48,821 nt of DNA from Flexithrix dorotheae DSM 6795 (GCF_000379765.1 NZ_KB903460.1:1-48821); one strand, 5' to 3'. Counted from the stretch's first letter, positions 33,529 through 43,021 are shown. Made by a program: numbers and translations. The notes: generated by a model from the letters alone, not told the origin.

Positions 33529-36500
33529 ATGAAAAAGAGACAAACAACTTATCGGTTAGGGCTACTTACAATAATCCTTTTCTTTGCATTTCAGGCAACT
33601 GCTCAATCAAATTTGGAACAATTGTTTGTAAATCCCCCAGATTATGCAAAGCCCAGAGGATACTGGATTTGGGGTCATGGGAATTATGATTATTCCACTA
33701 TTAAAAGGGAATTAAAAGCCTTTAAGGAAATGGGACTGGGAGGTGTAGACATTTTTGATATGGGAATTGCTGATCCTTATGATATCATTCCTGACGGCAA
33801 CCCATTTCTGGGAGAGAAAATGCTGGATGGAATTGCATTTGCACTGCAGGAGGCCAATAAATTGGACTTGAAAATGGGCTTTTCAGTTTCAAATGGCTGG
33901 AATGCAGGAGGTGACTGGACTGCTCCAGATGAAATGCTTATGCAGTTGCTTTTCTGGCAGGATACCCTGAAAGGACCTGTAAAAATAGAAGAAGTTGGTT
34001 TTCCGGAACTACCTAAAATATTTAAAAAACCTTATGGTACTTTTGAGCTATTTCCCCAACTTAATGATGAGGGTTTTCCAGAATTCTATGAAGATGTCAG
34101 TTTGTTGGCCTACCCGCTTTCAGCAGATAATAAAATAGCTGATACCGAAAAAGTGCTCTTTTTTAATGTGGATGACTTGAAAGGGAATAAAATTAAGCTG
34201 GATTTACCTGAAGGAAATTGGGTATTAACCAGGGCTGTGGTAAGCCCGTTGGGGCAGAAAATGTGGATGCGAAGTAGTAACTCCAACGGGTTTATTATGG
34301 ATCATTATTCCAAAAAAGCGACAAAAAACCATTTTGAACATATTGTAGGCAAACTGGAAGAAAGACTAGGGGATTTAGGAGAAAGTAGTTTGGAGCGTCT
34401 GTATTTATGCAGTTTTGAAGCGGAGGATTATATCATCTGGAGCCCGGAATTAAAGGAAGAGTTTTTTGCACAGCATGGATATGAACCGGATGTTTATATG
34501 CCTGTTTTTACCGGACAAAAAGTACTGGATGAAAATACTACCAAGCGATTTCTCCACGATTACAGGTCTACAGTTTCAGAAATGTTTGTCAATTATCATT
34601 ATAGGCAAGCCAGTCAAATTTGCAGGGACCATGGATTGTTGCTGGCATCTGAATCCGGAGGTCCCGGCCCTCCATTGCATTATGTGCCAACGGAAGACTT
34701 AAAAGCTCTTGGAGCGGTTGATATTATGCGGGGAGAATTCTGGAATATGCCACAGCGGTGGAAAGATAAAAAAGGCCGGGATTTATTGCAGGTGGTGAAA
34801 AACATAGCTAGTGCCGCACATATATATGGACATAAAGTAGTGGAAATGGAATCTTTTACCAGCCAGACTAAACACTGGCAGGAAGCCCCTTACGACCTGA
34901 AAAAAATTGCTGATCAGGCTTTTTGCCAGGGCATGACCAGAGTGATTTACCATACCATGCCCCACAGCCCTCCTGAAGCTGGTGTGCCAGGATGGAGTTA
35001 CCAGGCTGGAACACATATTCATCCAAAGATGACCTGGTGGGATATGTCGAAGCCATTTCACACCTACCTGGCCAGATGTAGTGCCTTGTTGATGCAGGGA
35101 AATTTTGTGGCTGATGTAGCTTTTTATTATGGCAGTGATATTCCGAATTTTGCCATTGGTTCCAAATATCCCAGAGAAGGATTAGGAGAAGGCTATGATT
35201 ATGATGACCTGAATACCGAAATTTTATTGCAAACCGAAAAAGTTGAAAATGGGAAAATCATACTTCCTTCGGGTATGCAATACCATGTTTTAGTGCTTCC
35301 GGATAGTGCTGTAATGGAATTAAGAGTCTTAAAAAAAGTGGAAGAATTGCTACAGAAGGGAGCCACTATTATAGGGCCAAAGCCTAAGTTTGTTTATGGC
35401 TTAAATCAGTTTGAAGCGCAGGAAGTGGAATTAAAGAAAATTGCCGATAATATTTGGGGGAAATCATCAGCTAAGCGAAAAAGAAAAAAAAACTATGGGA
35501 AAGGTACTATTATTACCGGTTATACAGCAAGGGAAATCCTTGAAGAAAAGGGGATTTTTCAGGATTTCAACTATAAGGTAGCCTCAAATCAATCTGCTCC
35601 GCTGATTGATTATATCCATAGATCTACAGGAGAAGAGGAAATTTATTTTATCCGAAATATGGACACCTTAGCACTTATAGCCAATTTAAATTTTAGAATT
35701 CCCCAAAATATGAAACCAGCCATTTGGGATCCGGTTTCTGGTGAAATTTCCCAGCCTGCTATTTTCCGTTTTCATGAAAAAGGATTGGAAATGCCATTAA
35801 AACTGGAAGGTTTACAATCCTATTTTATTGTTTTTTCCAAAACAAATGAAAGTTTGTCCTTTATCAATAAAATCACAAAAAATGGAGAGATTCTATTTCC
35901 GGCTGAAACAATGGAGGATTTCGACTTCAGTGCGAAATTTCAGGAGAATCAAGCCATTGTTTTTCAAACCTCATTGCCCGGAGAATACGAACTGATACGT
36001 AATAATGGGGCTGTAGAAAAAGAGAATTTTTCCACAGCTCCCCAGATTAAAATACTGGAAAATTCCTGGCAGGTACATTTTCCTTATGGATGGGGTTTTG
36101 ACCCTGTTCAACAATTTGATGAACTCATGGACTGGACTGCTCACCCTAATTCTGCATTAAAAATATTTAGTGGAAAAGCTTCCTATAAAACCTCTTTTGA
36201 AGTAGAGGATGAATTTTTAGAATTAAAAAGTAACTACTTTCTGGATTTGGGAGAACTAGGGGATGTGGCCACTGTATATCTTAATGGGAAAGAGGTTGGC
36301 ACGAGTATTTTTCCTCCACATCAGTTAAATATCGATGGCATTATAAAATCAGGATTAAATTACCTGGAAGTAGAGGTAGCCAATACCTGGCTAAACCAAC
36401 TGATAGGGGAAAGTAAAAAACCACTTGATGAGCAAAGGACAAGAAGCAATTTAGGGAATACAAATGGAGAAAGACCCTGGTCGAATTACTCTCCAAAGCG

Positions 36501-36564
36501 TTCTGGGTTATTGGGTCCTGTCAGGATTATTTCCCGACCATTCATGGAATTTCCCAGGGAATAA
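33529..36564 (+). CDS. GH106-like glycoside hydrolase (putative alpha-L-rhamnosidase)
   Basis: A 1011-residue secreted enzyme (signal peptide MKKRQTTYRLGLLTIILFFA, cleavage after AQ). The N-terminal TIM-barrel region opens PPDYAKPRGYWIWGHGNYDY and AFKEMGLGGVDIFDMGIADP, the pattern seen in GH106 enzymes (PPxxxRPxxYWxW, then GIGGVEIF). Later ASESGGPGPPLHYVPTEDLK and GAVDIMRGEFWNMP carry the conserved Glu-containing stretches. A C-terminal beta-sandwich lies at about 870-960 (LDLGELGDVATVYLNGKEVG). Known GH106 members remove alpha-L-rhamnose from pectin or related glycans. It is the third gene of the isomerase-symporter operon, 5 bp after the symporter. The exact linkage is unknown. Confidence 0.85.
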   Translation: MKKRQTTYRLGLLTIILFFAFQATAQSNLEQLFVNPPDYAKPRGYWIWGHGNYDYSTIKRELKAFKEMGLGGVDIFDMGIADPYDIIPDGNPFLGEKMLDGIAFALQEANKLDLKMGFSVSNGWNAGGDWTAPDEMLMQLLFWQDTLKGPVKIEEVGFPELPKIFKKPYGTFELFPQLNDEGFPEFYEDVSLLAYPLSADNKIADTEKVLFFNVDDLKGNKIKLDLPEGNWVLTRAVVSPLGQKMWMRSSNSNGFIMDHYSKKATKNHFEHIVGKLEERLGDLGESSLERLYLCSFEAEDYIIWSPELKEEFFAQHGYEPDVYMPVFTGQKVLDENTTKRFLHDYRSTVSEMFVNYHYRQASQICRDHGLLLASESGGPGPPLHYVPTEDLKALGAVDIMRGEFWNMPQRWKDKKGRDLLQVVKNIASAAHIYGHKVVEMESFTSQTKHWQEAPYDLKKIADQAFCQGMTRVIYHTMPHSPPEAGVPGWSYQAGTHIHPKMTWWDMSKPFHTYLARCSALLMQGNFVADVAFYYGSDIPNFAIGSKYPREGLGEGYDYDDLNTEILLQTEKVENGKIILPSGMQYHVLVLPDSAVMELRVLKKVEELLQKGATIIGPKPKFVYGLNQFEAQEVELKKIADNIWGKSSAKRKRKKNYGKGTIITGYTAREILEEKGIFQDFNYKVASNQSAPLIDYIHRSTGEEEIYFIRNMDTLALIANLNFRIPQNMKPAIWDPVSGEISQPAIFRFHEKGLEMPLKLEGLQSYFIVFSKTNESLSFINKITKNGEILFPAETMEDFDFSAKFQENQAIVFQTSLPGEYELIRNNGAVEKENFSTAPQIKILENSWQVHFPYGWGFDPVQQFDELMDWTAHPNSALKIFSGKASYKTSFEVEDEFLELKSNYFLDLGELGDVATVYLNGKEVGTSIFPPHQLNIDGIIKSGLNYLEVEVANTWLNQLIGESKKPLDEQRTRSNLGNTNGERPWSNYSPKRSGLLGPVRIISRPFMEFPRE

Positions 36565-36723
36565 TCACAGAAAATCCATATAATTTCTTTAATTATATTG
36601 CTAACTTTAAGATCGGGATAAATACAAGCAGGTTTTATCATTTGTGTTTATAATTTGATAAAATCCACAAAGACCAGCAAGAAAACATTCTCCTCTAATT
36701 TTCTTCAAAAACTGAAATGAAAT

Positions 36724-37497
36724 ATGAAAATTTATCATCTTCTATTTGCTATTACAATTAGCTTTTCTTGTGTGGGTCAATCTACTTCGCAAAAACTTTC
36801 GGGGGTTTATCAGTGGAATCAAAAGGCTGTAAAAAAAAGTGATGGACAAGAAATCAAAACTTTTATAAAAGGCCCTTCTACCCATTTTGAAATGTTGGAT
36901 CTTCATGCTGTAACGCTGGGTTCTGGGGGCAAACTTACTCATGAAAGCAATCATGAGGATATGGAAGAAGTGATCATTGTAAAGGAAGGATTACTTCAGG
37001 TAACTATTGATGGGAAACAAAATACTTTAGGTCCGCAGGGAGTAGTCCAGTTACTGCCTGGAAAAGACCATACCTTCGAAAATGTAGGGGAAGAAAACCT
37101 GGCTTTTTATGTGATGCAATACAAATCCAGAAAGCCTGTAGATATGGAGCGTGGTGTTTCAAATGGAGGATCATGGGTGTACAATGCAGATTCTTTGATA
37201 TTCAAAAGAAGCATTAAAGGTGGAGGCCGGGCATATTTTGACCATTCTACTGCTATGTGTGAAAGGTTTGAGATGCATGTTACCCAATTGAGTGCAAAAG
37301 GGCCTAGTCATGCACCCCACAAACACGATGAAACTGAAATCATTTTAATGATATCCGGAAAAACTGATATTCTTATTGATGGAAAGAAATATAAAGCGAA
37401 AGCAGGGGATTTCTACTTTATGGATTCAGGATTGATGCATGGTGTGAGTAACATTCAAGATGAACCATGTACCTATTTTGCCTTTAAGTGGAAATGA
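36724..37497 (+). CDS. Bicupin lipoprotein
   Basis: A 257-residue exported protein with two cupin domains. The signal ends ITISFSC (lipobox Cys16). Cupin 1 (about 55-135) has LTHESNHEDMEEVIIVKEGL and VVQLLPGKDHTFENVGEENL. Cupin 2 (about 170-255) has PSHAPHKHDETEIILMISGK and GDFYFMDSGLMHGVSNIQDE. The His-x-His, Glu and distal His of a metal-binding cupin are present in the second domain, less clearly in the first. Its position 159 bp behind the GH106-like gene suggests a role in handling an uronate-type or unsaturated sugar, similar to KdgF-like cupins, but this is inference. It likely faces the periplasm. Confidence 0.85.
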   Translation: MKIYHLLFAITISFSCVGQSTSQKLSGVYQWNQKAVKKSDGQEIKTFIKGPSTHFEMLDLHAVTLGSGGKLTHESNHEDMEEVIIVKEGLLQVTIDGKQNTLGPQGVVQLLPGKDHTFENVGEENLAFYVMQYKSRKPVDMERGVSNGGSWVYNADSLIFKRSIKGGGRAYFDHSTAMCERFEMHVTQLSAKGPSHAPHKHDETEIILMISGKTDILIDGKKYKAKAGDFYFMDSGLMHGVSNIQDEPCTYFAFKWK

Positions 37498-37553
37498 TAA
37501 AATTATCAGTTTAATTTTTATAACAACTAGCTCTTCATGATAAACATAGCCTT

Positions 37554-37567
37554 AGTCCCAGGGGACT
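37554..37567 (+). terminator. Candidate terminator after the bicupin gene
   Basis: AGTCC and GGACT form a 5-bp stem around the tetraloop CAGG, followed by TTCCTT. It lies 57 bp past the bicupin stop. Stem and tail are short, so the call is weak. Confidence 0.35.
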
Positions 37568-37790
37568 TTCCTTATCAAATAATAATAGAAAAACGAAATC
37601 AAAGGTTCATTTATCACAGTTTTTACGGTTATTGTTTCCATTGTTTTTTGGTGTTTATTTAGGTGAGATTCCATAAATGGGCGTTTTCAGCCTAATAGTT
37701 ACAATTTAAACATGCTCAAATTAATCATAGAAATTCATTGATCTTGCTACATTTTTACTGGCAAATTGATAAATAATGGTTTCATGGTCA

Positions 37791-38276
37791 TCAGCTTAAA
37801 TTTTTCAGAACACCGTCAAGATTGTCGTAAGCCATCGAGAGGCCCTCTTTCATCCCCATCTGAATAACCTGCTGCAGATGTTCTTCTGACGCGTATTTGG
37901 TCGTTACAATTACTGTGGTATTAGCAGCTTCATCTAAAAATTGATTGTCAAATTGTGCTACAGGCAAGCTGTTATTCACAATGCCTTCCTTATCGCAAAA
38001 GGCATCTTCTCCAGTGAAGGAATGACCTGTTTGAATTTGGTTGTAGGTAGTCAAGCCCCAATGCTCTTCTCCTTCAGGTCCAACCATGGCATACAGGCGC
38101 TGGCCTCCTGTTTTGAAATTCATGCTTTTAGTCTGAGACTTCCAGGGTTTCGGGGCCCACCATTGATCAAGCAGGTCTGCTTCTGTCCAGGCTCTCCAAA
38201 CCAGGTTCACGGGTGCTTGAAATGTTCGGGTTACGGTAAGCACATTTTTGTTCGCAGTAAATTTGGTGTTTTTCAT
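37791..38276 (-). CDS. SRPBCC/AHSA1-domain protein
   Basis: A 161-residue START-like hydrophobic-ligand-binding protein (Activator of Hsp90 ATPase homologue type). VTRTFQAPVNLVWRAWTEAD and DLLDQWWAPKPWKSQTKSMN are the family opening, then TGGQRLYAMVGPEGEEHWGL and a C-terminal helix MGMKEGLSMAYDNLDGVLKN. It follows the ArsR-type regulator gene in the same direction, separated by 141 bp. This regulator plus SRPBCC pairing is widespread and usually forms a small autoregulated operon. The ligand is not known. ATG start with a good N-terminus. Confidence 0.9.
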   Translation of the reverse strand: MKNTKFTANKNVLTVTRTFQAPVNLVWRAWTEADLLDQWWAPKPWKSQTKSMNFKTGGQRLYAMVGPEGEEHWGLTTYNQIQTGHSFTGEDAFCDKEGIVNNSLPVAQFDNQFLDEAANTTVIVTTKYASEEHLQQVIQMGMKEGLSMAYDNLDGVLKNLS

Positions 38277-38417
38277 TTCAGTTAATTTTTATATTTATTG
38301 AGTTTTTCTTTGGCCCAGAATCACCTTTGAAGGTCTAATCATTTTTTTCATATGGAGGAAGTTTTCAGTGATGACTTGGGTATTCATTTTTATTGCAATT
38401 AAGGTCATTGATCTATT

Positions 38418-38738
38418 CTATTTTTCCTTTGATTTGAGTTCTTCCAATAGATTATCTAATTTTTTGAACCGAGCTTCCCACAGCTCCTTGAATGGCTCCA
38501 GCCAGTTTGAAATTTCAGATAGTTTATTTAGCTCCAGGCTACAATAGCGTTCCCTTCCCTGTTTCTCAATAACAATCACTCCACATTCTTTTAGGTATTT
38601 TACATGCAATGATACCGCCTGACGAGTCATGTCAAATTGTTTTGCAAGGGCATTGACATTTCTCGATTCTTTGGTCAATGACATTAAAATATCTCTTCGG
38701 GTAGGATCTGCAATAGCTTGAAATACGTCTCTTCTCAT
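38418..38738 (-). CDS. ArsR-family winged-helix transcriptional regulator
   Basis: A 106-residue repressor. The start is the ATG at 38738 (MRRDVFQAIADPTRRDILMS); the frame's upstream TTG at 38759 lies inside an operator palindrome and is unlikely. The winged helix is clear (NVNALAKQFDMTRQAVSLHV, KYLKECGVIVIEKQGRERYC). No metal-binding Cys cluster is visible, so it is the metal-independent subclass that partners SRPBCC genes. Two palindromes with the core GCAAG/CTTGC begin 18 bp upstream, so it almost certainly regulates itself and the SRPBCC gene downstream. Confidence 0.92.
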   Translation of the reverse strand: MRRDVFQAIADPTRRDILMSLTKESRNVNALAKQFDMTRQAVSLHVKYLKECGVIVIEKQGRERYCSLELNKLSEISNWLEPFKELWEARFKKLDNLLEELKSKEK

Positions 38739-38755
38739 TCCTTTTGATTTAATAC

Positions 38756-38798
38756 GCAAGTAATTGCTTGCTAATATAAACGCAAGTTTTTACTTGCG
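38756..38798. promoter_or_regulatory. Predicted ArsR-family operator, two palindromes
   Basis: GCAAGTAATTGCTTGC (38756-38771) is a 16-bp near-perfect dyad. CGCAAGT-TTTT-ACTTGCG (38781-38798) is a perfect 7-bp inverted repeat with a 4-nt centre. Both share the half-site GCAAGT. They lie 18 to 60 bp upstream of the ArsR start. Paired dyads of this kind upstream of a winged-helix gene indicate autoregulation. Confidence 0.75.
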
Positions 38799-38919
38799 CA
38801 AATATTTTTCTAAAAATATTACTGCAATTCGAAAAATTATACCAGATGAAAGGCAGACTGTTTGGTGTTTCCTGGTAAAAAAGCGGGATCGGCTCAGTTT
38901 GTACTTTAGTGGGGCGCCT

Positions 38920-40335
38920 TTATAAATTTCTATCTGGAACGCTTCCTTTTTTGAGCTTGTATAAGTACAATTGACTTGCTTCGGGCCAGGGTTTGGGACG
39001 GGGTTTATCCCGGTTTCTGTTCAGGGTTTCCCATTTCAATACGTAGCGTGTATCTTCATTTCCGGAATCGCCCAGGTCATTGGAAGTGCGTACTTCAAGT
39101 CCTGGAAAAGAGCCTTCAATTTTTAAATCAGATCCAAAAGGTTCTGCTTTTTTTACCTGGCCTATAGCTTCAAATTTATTGTTGAGCAGAATGGTTCCGC
39201 TGCCATATTTAATATGCCAGAAATCAATTTCATAATTTCCATCATTACGTTTGTTGAAATCTTTTATCCAGACTTCAGAATTGATACTTCCATTACCAGA
39301 AAACTCCCATCGATAGTCCCAGTCAGTAACTTGTTGGTATTTCCACTCCTTATTTTTGATTTGTGCAGTATAAAACTGCAGGTTCCCGACAGAGTCGTAT
39401 TTGTGATAGGCGAAAACAGGTTTATTCTGGTCGTCCAGGCAAAGTTTGGCTGCAAGATTAATTATACCACCTTTTTCAGGGATTGGATCAACAATAACCA
39501 ATTTTTTATCAAAGGTTACAGGTAAATCAAATTCTTCATTGAAAGCATTGTACCAGTGTTTTAAATCAGGGCTTTTCATATAAGATAAATCGTGATTGGT
39601 AGAACAATCCGGAGTATTTCTCCATACCCAATACATATGATACCATCCATCCTTCATTATTGTCGGTTGGGTTTGATAGGCATTCATTAACCCCTGACCG
39701 TCTGTTAAAGGCACATCCAGCAAACGTGACCATTTTTTATTTTCACAGGAATAAATATTATATATTTCGTTTCCATTACCACTACCTCCATCACGATAAT
39801 GATATAATAGCTCTCCTTCTTTTGTAAGCATAAAATGAGGATATGTAGACCTTTTCTCATTTGTACCTACCATTTCCATTTCTTGTTCAAGGGTAGAAAT
39901 ATCATATGGCTTTTTACTTTTAAAGTAAGTAATAGGGTGAACATGCATATTACCAGAAAGATGAATATAACCCTCTTTGTCAATGCCCAGGGTTACAAAA
40001 TTGTGGCTATCCCAACCCAGTACTGTGCTGGTTCCACCACTGGTTTCCCGGGATGTTCGGGGTAATACATGTAAGGAAAAATTTTCGTCCTCAAGATTTC
40101 TTTGCCCTACAACCATACTACGCTCTGCATTATAATATGCAATGAATTGCCTTTGGCCCTGGGTTAGTAAACAAAAACCCACAGGGTGCCCCGCCCAAAC
40201 AGAGTCGATTTTAATCACCTGATCAATTGATTCAGTAATATTCGATTCATCAATTGTTATGGGTTCGGATTGTTTTTTCTGATTACAGGAAAAAAGCTGA
40301 ACAAGACAGAGGAGTAAAAATAATTGTAGTTTCAT
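38920..40335 (-). CDS. BNR_4-family beta-propeller lipoprotein (putative polysaccharide lyase/glycan-acting)
   Basis: A 471-residue lipoprotein. The longer frame begins with TTG at 40410, while the ATG at 40335 opens a clean lipobox (MKLQLFLLLCLVQLFSC, Cys17). Conserved BNR_4 segments are STVLGWDSHNFVTLGIDKEG, YIHLSGNMHVHPITYFKSKK, and TYPHFMLTKEGELLYHYRDG followed by GSGNGN. The family is a seven-bladed propeller and includes characterised ulvan lyases (PL24, PL25) as well as uncharacterised members. The His/Asn and Tyr/Arg residues in these segments fit the catalytic region, but no activity can be assigned. It may work with the GH106-like locus 2.4 kb upstream, since both could target rhamnose-containing glycans. 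Confidence 0.85.
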   Translation of the reverse strand: MKLQLFLLLCLVQLFSCNQKKQSEPITIDESNITESIDQVIKIDSVWAGHPVGFCLLTQGQRQFIAYYNAERSMVVGQRNLEDENFSLHVLPRTSRETSGGTSTVLGWDSHNFVTLGIDKEGYIHLSGNMHVHPITYFKSKKPYDISTLEQEMEMVGTNEKRSTYPHFMLTKEGELLYHYRDGGSGNGNEIYNIYSCENKKWSRLLDVPLTDGQGLMNAYQTQPTIMKDGWYHMYWVWRNTPDCSTNHDLSYMKSPDLKHWYNAFNEEFDLPVTFDKKLVIVDPIPEKGGIINLAAKLCLDDQNKPVFAYHKYDSVGNLQFYTAQIKNKEWKYQQVTDWDYRWEFSGNGSINSEVWIKDFNKRNDGNYEIDFWHIKYGSGTILLNNKFEAIGQVKKAEPFGSDLKIEGSFPGLEVRTSNDLGDSGNEDTRYVLKWETLNRNRDKPRPKPWPEASQLYLYKLKKGSVPDRNL

Positions 40336-40683
40336 TTTCAATTTATTCAATGGTAAAATTCCCTTTTGGTAGATTTTAGGGAGAGGATTTCCAGATCGTA
40401 AAATACTCAAAAAAAACGGATTTACTTCTTTTATAAAAAATAATAAAAAAGTTGGTTTGGCCTATGTCCTAATATAGAGTAGGTTACACCTCCATCGCCC
40501 TTCAAATGAGATGAGGTACTCAGGATACTTTAATTTTCCTTCAGATTTGCCCCTTATATTATAGTAAGATCAACCAGCTCATTATTCTATTGCAATTTAA
40601 AAGATTCATAACAATTACAAATTGACATTGTTGAATAATTGTGGGTTGATTTGAATTTTCTAAAATTTCTACTAAAACATGTT
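40336..40683. other. Divergent intergenic region between BNR_4 and TonB receptor genes
   Basis: 348 bp holding the promoters of two divergent genes. A Bacteroidetes-type promoter is seen for the plus-strand gene (40622-40653). On the minus side no clear box was found. No other gene or repeat is supported. Confidence 0.5.
40622..40653 (+). promoter_or_regulatory. Candidate Bacteroidetes-type promoter of the outer-membrane receptor gene
   Basis: TTGACA at 40622 and TTGATTTG at 40646 (7 of 8 matches to TAnnTTTG) are separated by a 21-bp gap after the first TTG. This lies about 30 bp upstream of the ATG at 40684. Spacing suits the known -33/-7 pattern of this phylum. Confidence 0.4.
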
Positions 40684-43011
40684 ATGCGAGTTTTTATCCA
40701 ATTATGCCTTTTACTATCCTTTATTCCATTTTTCACCTTTGCCCAGGAAACGTACCAGCTAAGTGGTACTGTAATTGACAGCGAAAATAATGAACCCGTT
40801 CCTTTCGCTCAGGTAGCCCTTTTTGCAAAAGGAAATGAAACACCTATTGCCGGTACAGTTACCAGAGACAACGGAGAATTTCAGCTGAAGGCTGAAAAAG
40901 GGAATTACGAAATGGAGATCGTATTTGTAGGCTATGACAAAAAAGCCATTGAAAAAATATCTTTAAACCAAAATAAATCCATTGGAAAAATTGTGCTTTC
41001 ACCTTCTTCTCTTAAACTGGATGAGATAGTTGTGGAAGGAAATGAAGTCCGAAAACCCATATCTACTACATTCGAAGGATTGAATGTAAAACCTGATCAA
41101 ACCTTGTCAAATGTTGGGGGAAGTGTACTGGATGTATTGAGAAATACGCCTTCAGTAAATGTAGACCAGGAAGGAAGTATTTCCCTGAGAGGGAGTGGGA
41201 ATACCAATATTTTACTGGATGGAAGAAACTCCTCCCTTACCGGAGATTTGGAGCAAATACCGGCAAGTATGGTGGAATCTATTCAGATTGTGAATAATCC
41301 CAATGCCAAATATGATGCGGAAGGTGCTGGTGGAGTGATTAATATCAAATTGAAAAGAGGAAGCGAAAAGGGTACCTCAGGAAAAGCAGAATTAGCTATA
41401 GGTACCAGGATGAGAACCAATGCTTCGGTCCGTTTATCCAGAAAAACCAAGGATTTTAATATTTATGGGGGATACAGTTACAGAAGCTGGCCTAGTGTGG
41501 GGTACTCCACCACAGAACGCTTTTTGTATAGTGAGGATGAAAAATTGACCCAGAATGTTGACAGAAGTCGAAATGACTTTGAACATACTTTTAATTATGG
41601 TGGGGATTATTTCTTTGGAAAAAACAAACTGAGTTATGAGGGTGCATTCAACATGGAAGATGAGGAAGATTCCGATAATACCATTTCCAAAATCAGTTCG
41701 ATAGCTACCAATGATTTATTACTACAATACAGGCGGGAAAATTCAGAAATAGAAGACAATTATTCGCTGGACAATGCCTTGATTTATGAAAGAGATTTCG
41801 ATAACCCAAACCAGGAATTCAGAGCGCTGATCAGCCATTCCTATAGAAATCAACTGGAAACTCAATTTATTGATATTTATGATAATATTCAAAATGAGGA
41901 AGTTTCCAGAAATGTACGGTCTTCAAATGATGATTATAATAGCACCATTGTAATGCAGGCCGATTATGTTCATCCCCTTTCAAATGGAAAAATTGAAGCG
42001 GGTTATAAATCAATATTCCGGACCATAGACACAGACTTTACCTACGAATCAAGAGATGATCCAAATGGAGATTGGATTTATGGCTCAGATATCAGTAACA
42101 GGTTTAGATATGAAGATAAAATATTTGCCCTTTATGCCATATATTCAGGAAAAATAAATGAGAAACTTGAATATGCTTTAGGAACCAGGGCAGAACAGAC
42201 ATTGGTAGATACCAGGCTTTACAATACGGAGGAAACAAATCAACAGAATTATCTGAGTTTTTTCCCAAGTGTCCAGGCCCAGTATATGTTGAATGAGAAT
42301 AATTCCCTGAAATTTACTTACAGTAGAAGGATTGATCGGCCAAGTTCCAGGAGGCTAAATCCCTTTCCTGATATCTCCGATTCCCTGAATATCCGGGTAG
42401 GTAATCCAAACCTCCAACCCGAATTTATCAATTCTTTTGAATTCGGGTATATGGTGAGTCGGGATAAATTCGATATTGCAGCCAATACATTCTACAGACA
42501 CGTAAATGGGGAAATAGACTGGATTGTAACAGTAGAGGATGGAATTTCTTACCGCGGACCCATGAACCTAAATAGCTCAATGACTTACGGATTTGAAATT
42601 ATCAACACTACTCAATTTACCAATTGGTGGAGTATTAACGCAAGTTATTCCTTATTTCAAAGAATAGTTGATGGAACTAATATTAATTCCACCTATGAAA
42701 ATAGTGGGGTCTCTTGGTATGCTAAACTGAATAGTGATTTTAGTTTGCCATTCGATGTTGACATGCAAATAACAGCCAATTACACCGCCCCAGAAATTGA
42801 AGCCCAGGGTAAGGATCTGGCCAGGTATTATATGGACCTTAGTTTCCAACGTTCTTTTTTCAATGATAAGGGAAGTGCCAGTTTGAGTATTAGAGATATT
42901 TTCAATACTAGAAACTTCAGGGGAGAGAATTATGGAGAAGATTTTTTCCAAAAATTTGAGTATAAAAGGGAATCAAGAATCGCAATCCTAAGCTTCAGTT
43001 ATAATTTTTAA
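40684..43011 (+). CDS. TonB-dependent-receptor-like outer-membrane beta-barrel protein (OMP_b-brl_3 type)
   Basis: A 775-residue outer-membrane protein. The frame opens with TTG at 40639, but the ATG at 40684 starts the signal peptide MRVFIQLCLLLSFIPFFTFA. Domains are a CarboxypepD_reg_2-like module (about 24-110, LSGTVIDSENNEPVPFAQVA), a plug (about 120-225, LSNVGGSVLDVLRNTPSVNV, LLDGRNSSLTG, YDAEGAGGVINIKLKRG) and a 14- to 22-strand barrel. It ends ILSFSYNF, a BAM signal. This receptor type lacks a SusD partner, and its substrate class is unknown. It has its own promoter and is followed by a weak bidirectional terminator. Confidence 0.92.
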   Translation: MRVFIQLCLLLSFIPFFTFAQETYQLSGTVIDSENNEPVPFAQVALFAKGNETPIAGTVTRDNGEFQLKAEKGNYEMEIVFVGYDKKAIEKISLNQNKSIGKIVLSPSSLKLDEIVVEGNEVRKPISTTFEGLNVKPDQTLSNVGGSVLDVLRNTPSVNVDQEGSISLRGSGNTNILLDGRNSSLTGDLEQIPASMVESIQIVNNPNAKYDAEGAGGVINIKLKRGSEKGTSGKAELAIGTRMRTNASVRLSRKTKDFNIYGGYSYRSWPSVGYSTTERFLYSEDEKLTQNVDRSRNDFEHTFNYGGDYFFGKNKLSYEGAFNMEDEEDSDNTISKISSIATNDLLLQYRRENSEIEDNYSLDNALIYERDFDNPNQEFRALISHSYRNQLETQFIDIYDNIQNEEVSRNVRSSNDDYNSTIVMQADYVHPLSNGKIEAGYKSIFRTIDTDFTYESRDDPNGDWIYGSDISNRFRYEDKIFALYAIYSGKINEKLEYALGTRAEQTLVDTRLYNTEETNQQNYLSFFPSVQAQYMLNENNSLKFTYSRRIDRPSSRRLNPFPDISDSLNIRVGNPNLQPEFINSFEFGYMVSRDKFDIAANTFYRHVNGEIDWIVTVEDGISYRGPMNLNSSMTYGFEIINTTQFTNWWSINASYSLFQRIVDGTNINSTYENSGVSWYAKLNSDFSLPFDVDMQITANYTAPEIEAQGKDLARYYMDLSFQRSFFNDKGSASLSIRDIFNTRNFRGENYGEDFFQKFEYKRESRIAILSFSYNF

Positions 43012-43021
43012 ATTGTCCTGT

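Noticed and set aside
37531-37576. Relation of the palindromic segment after the bicupin gene to the element at 4042-4158
   Set aside because: Both contain CCCAGGGG and a few flanking matches, but the alignment is too short and gapped to claim a shared repeat.
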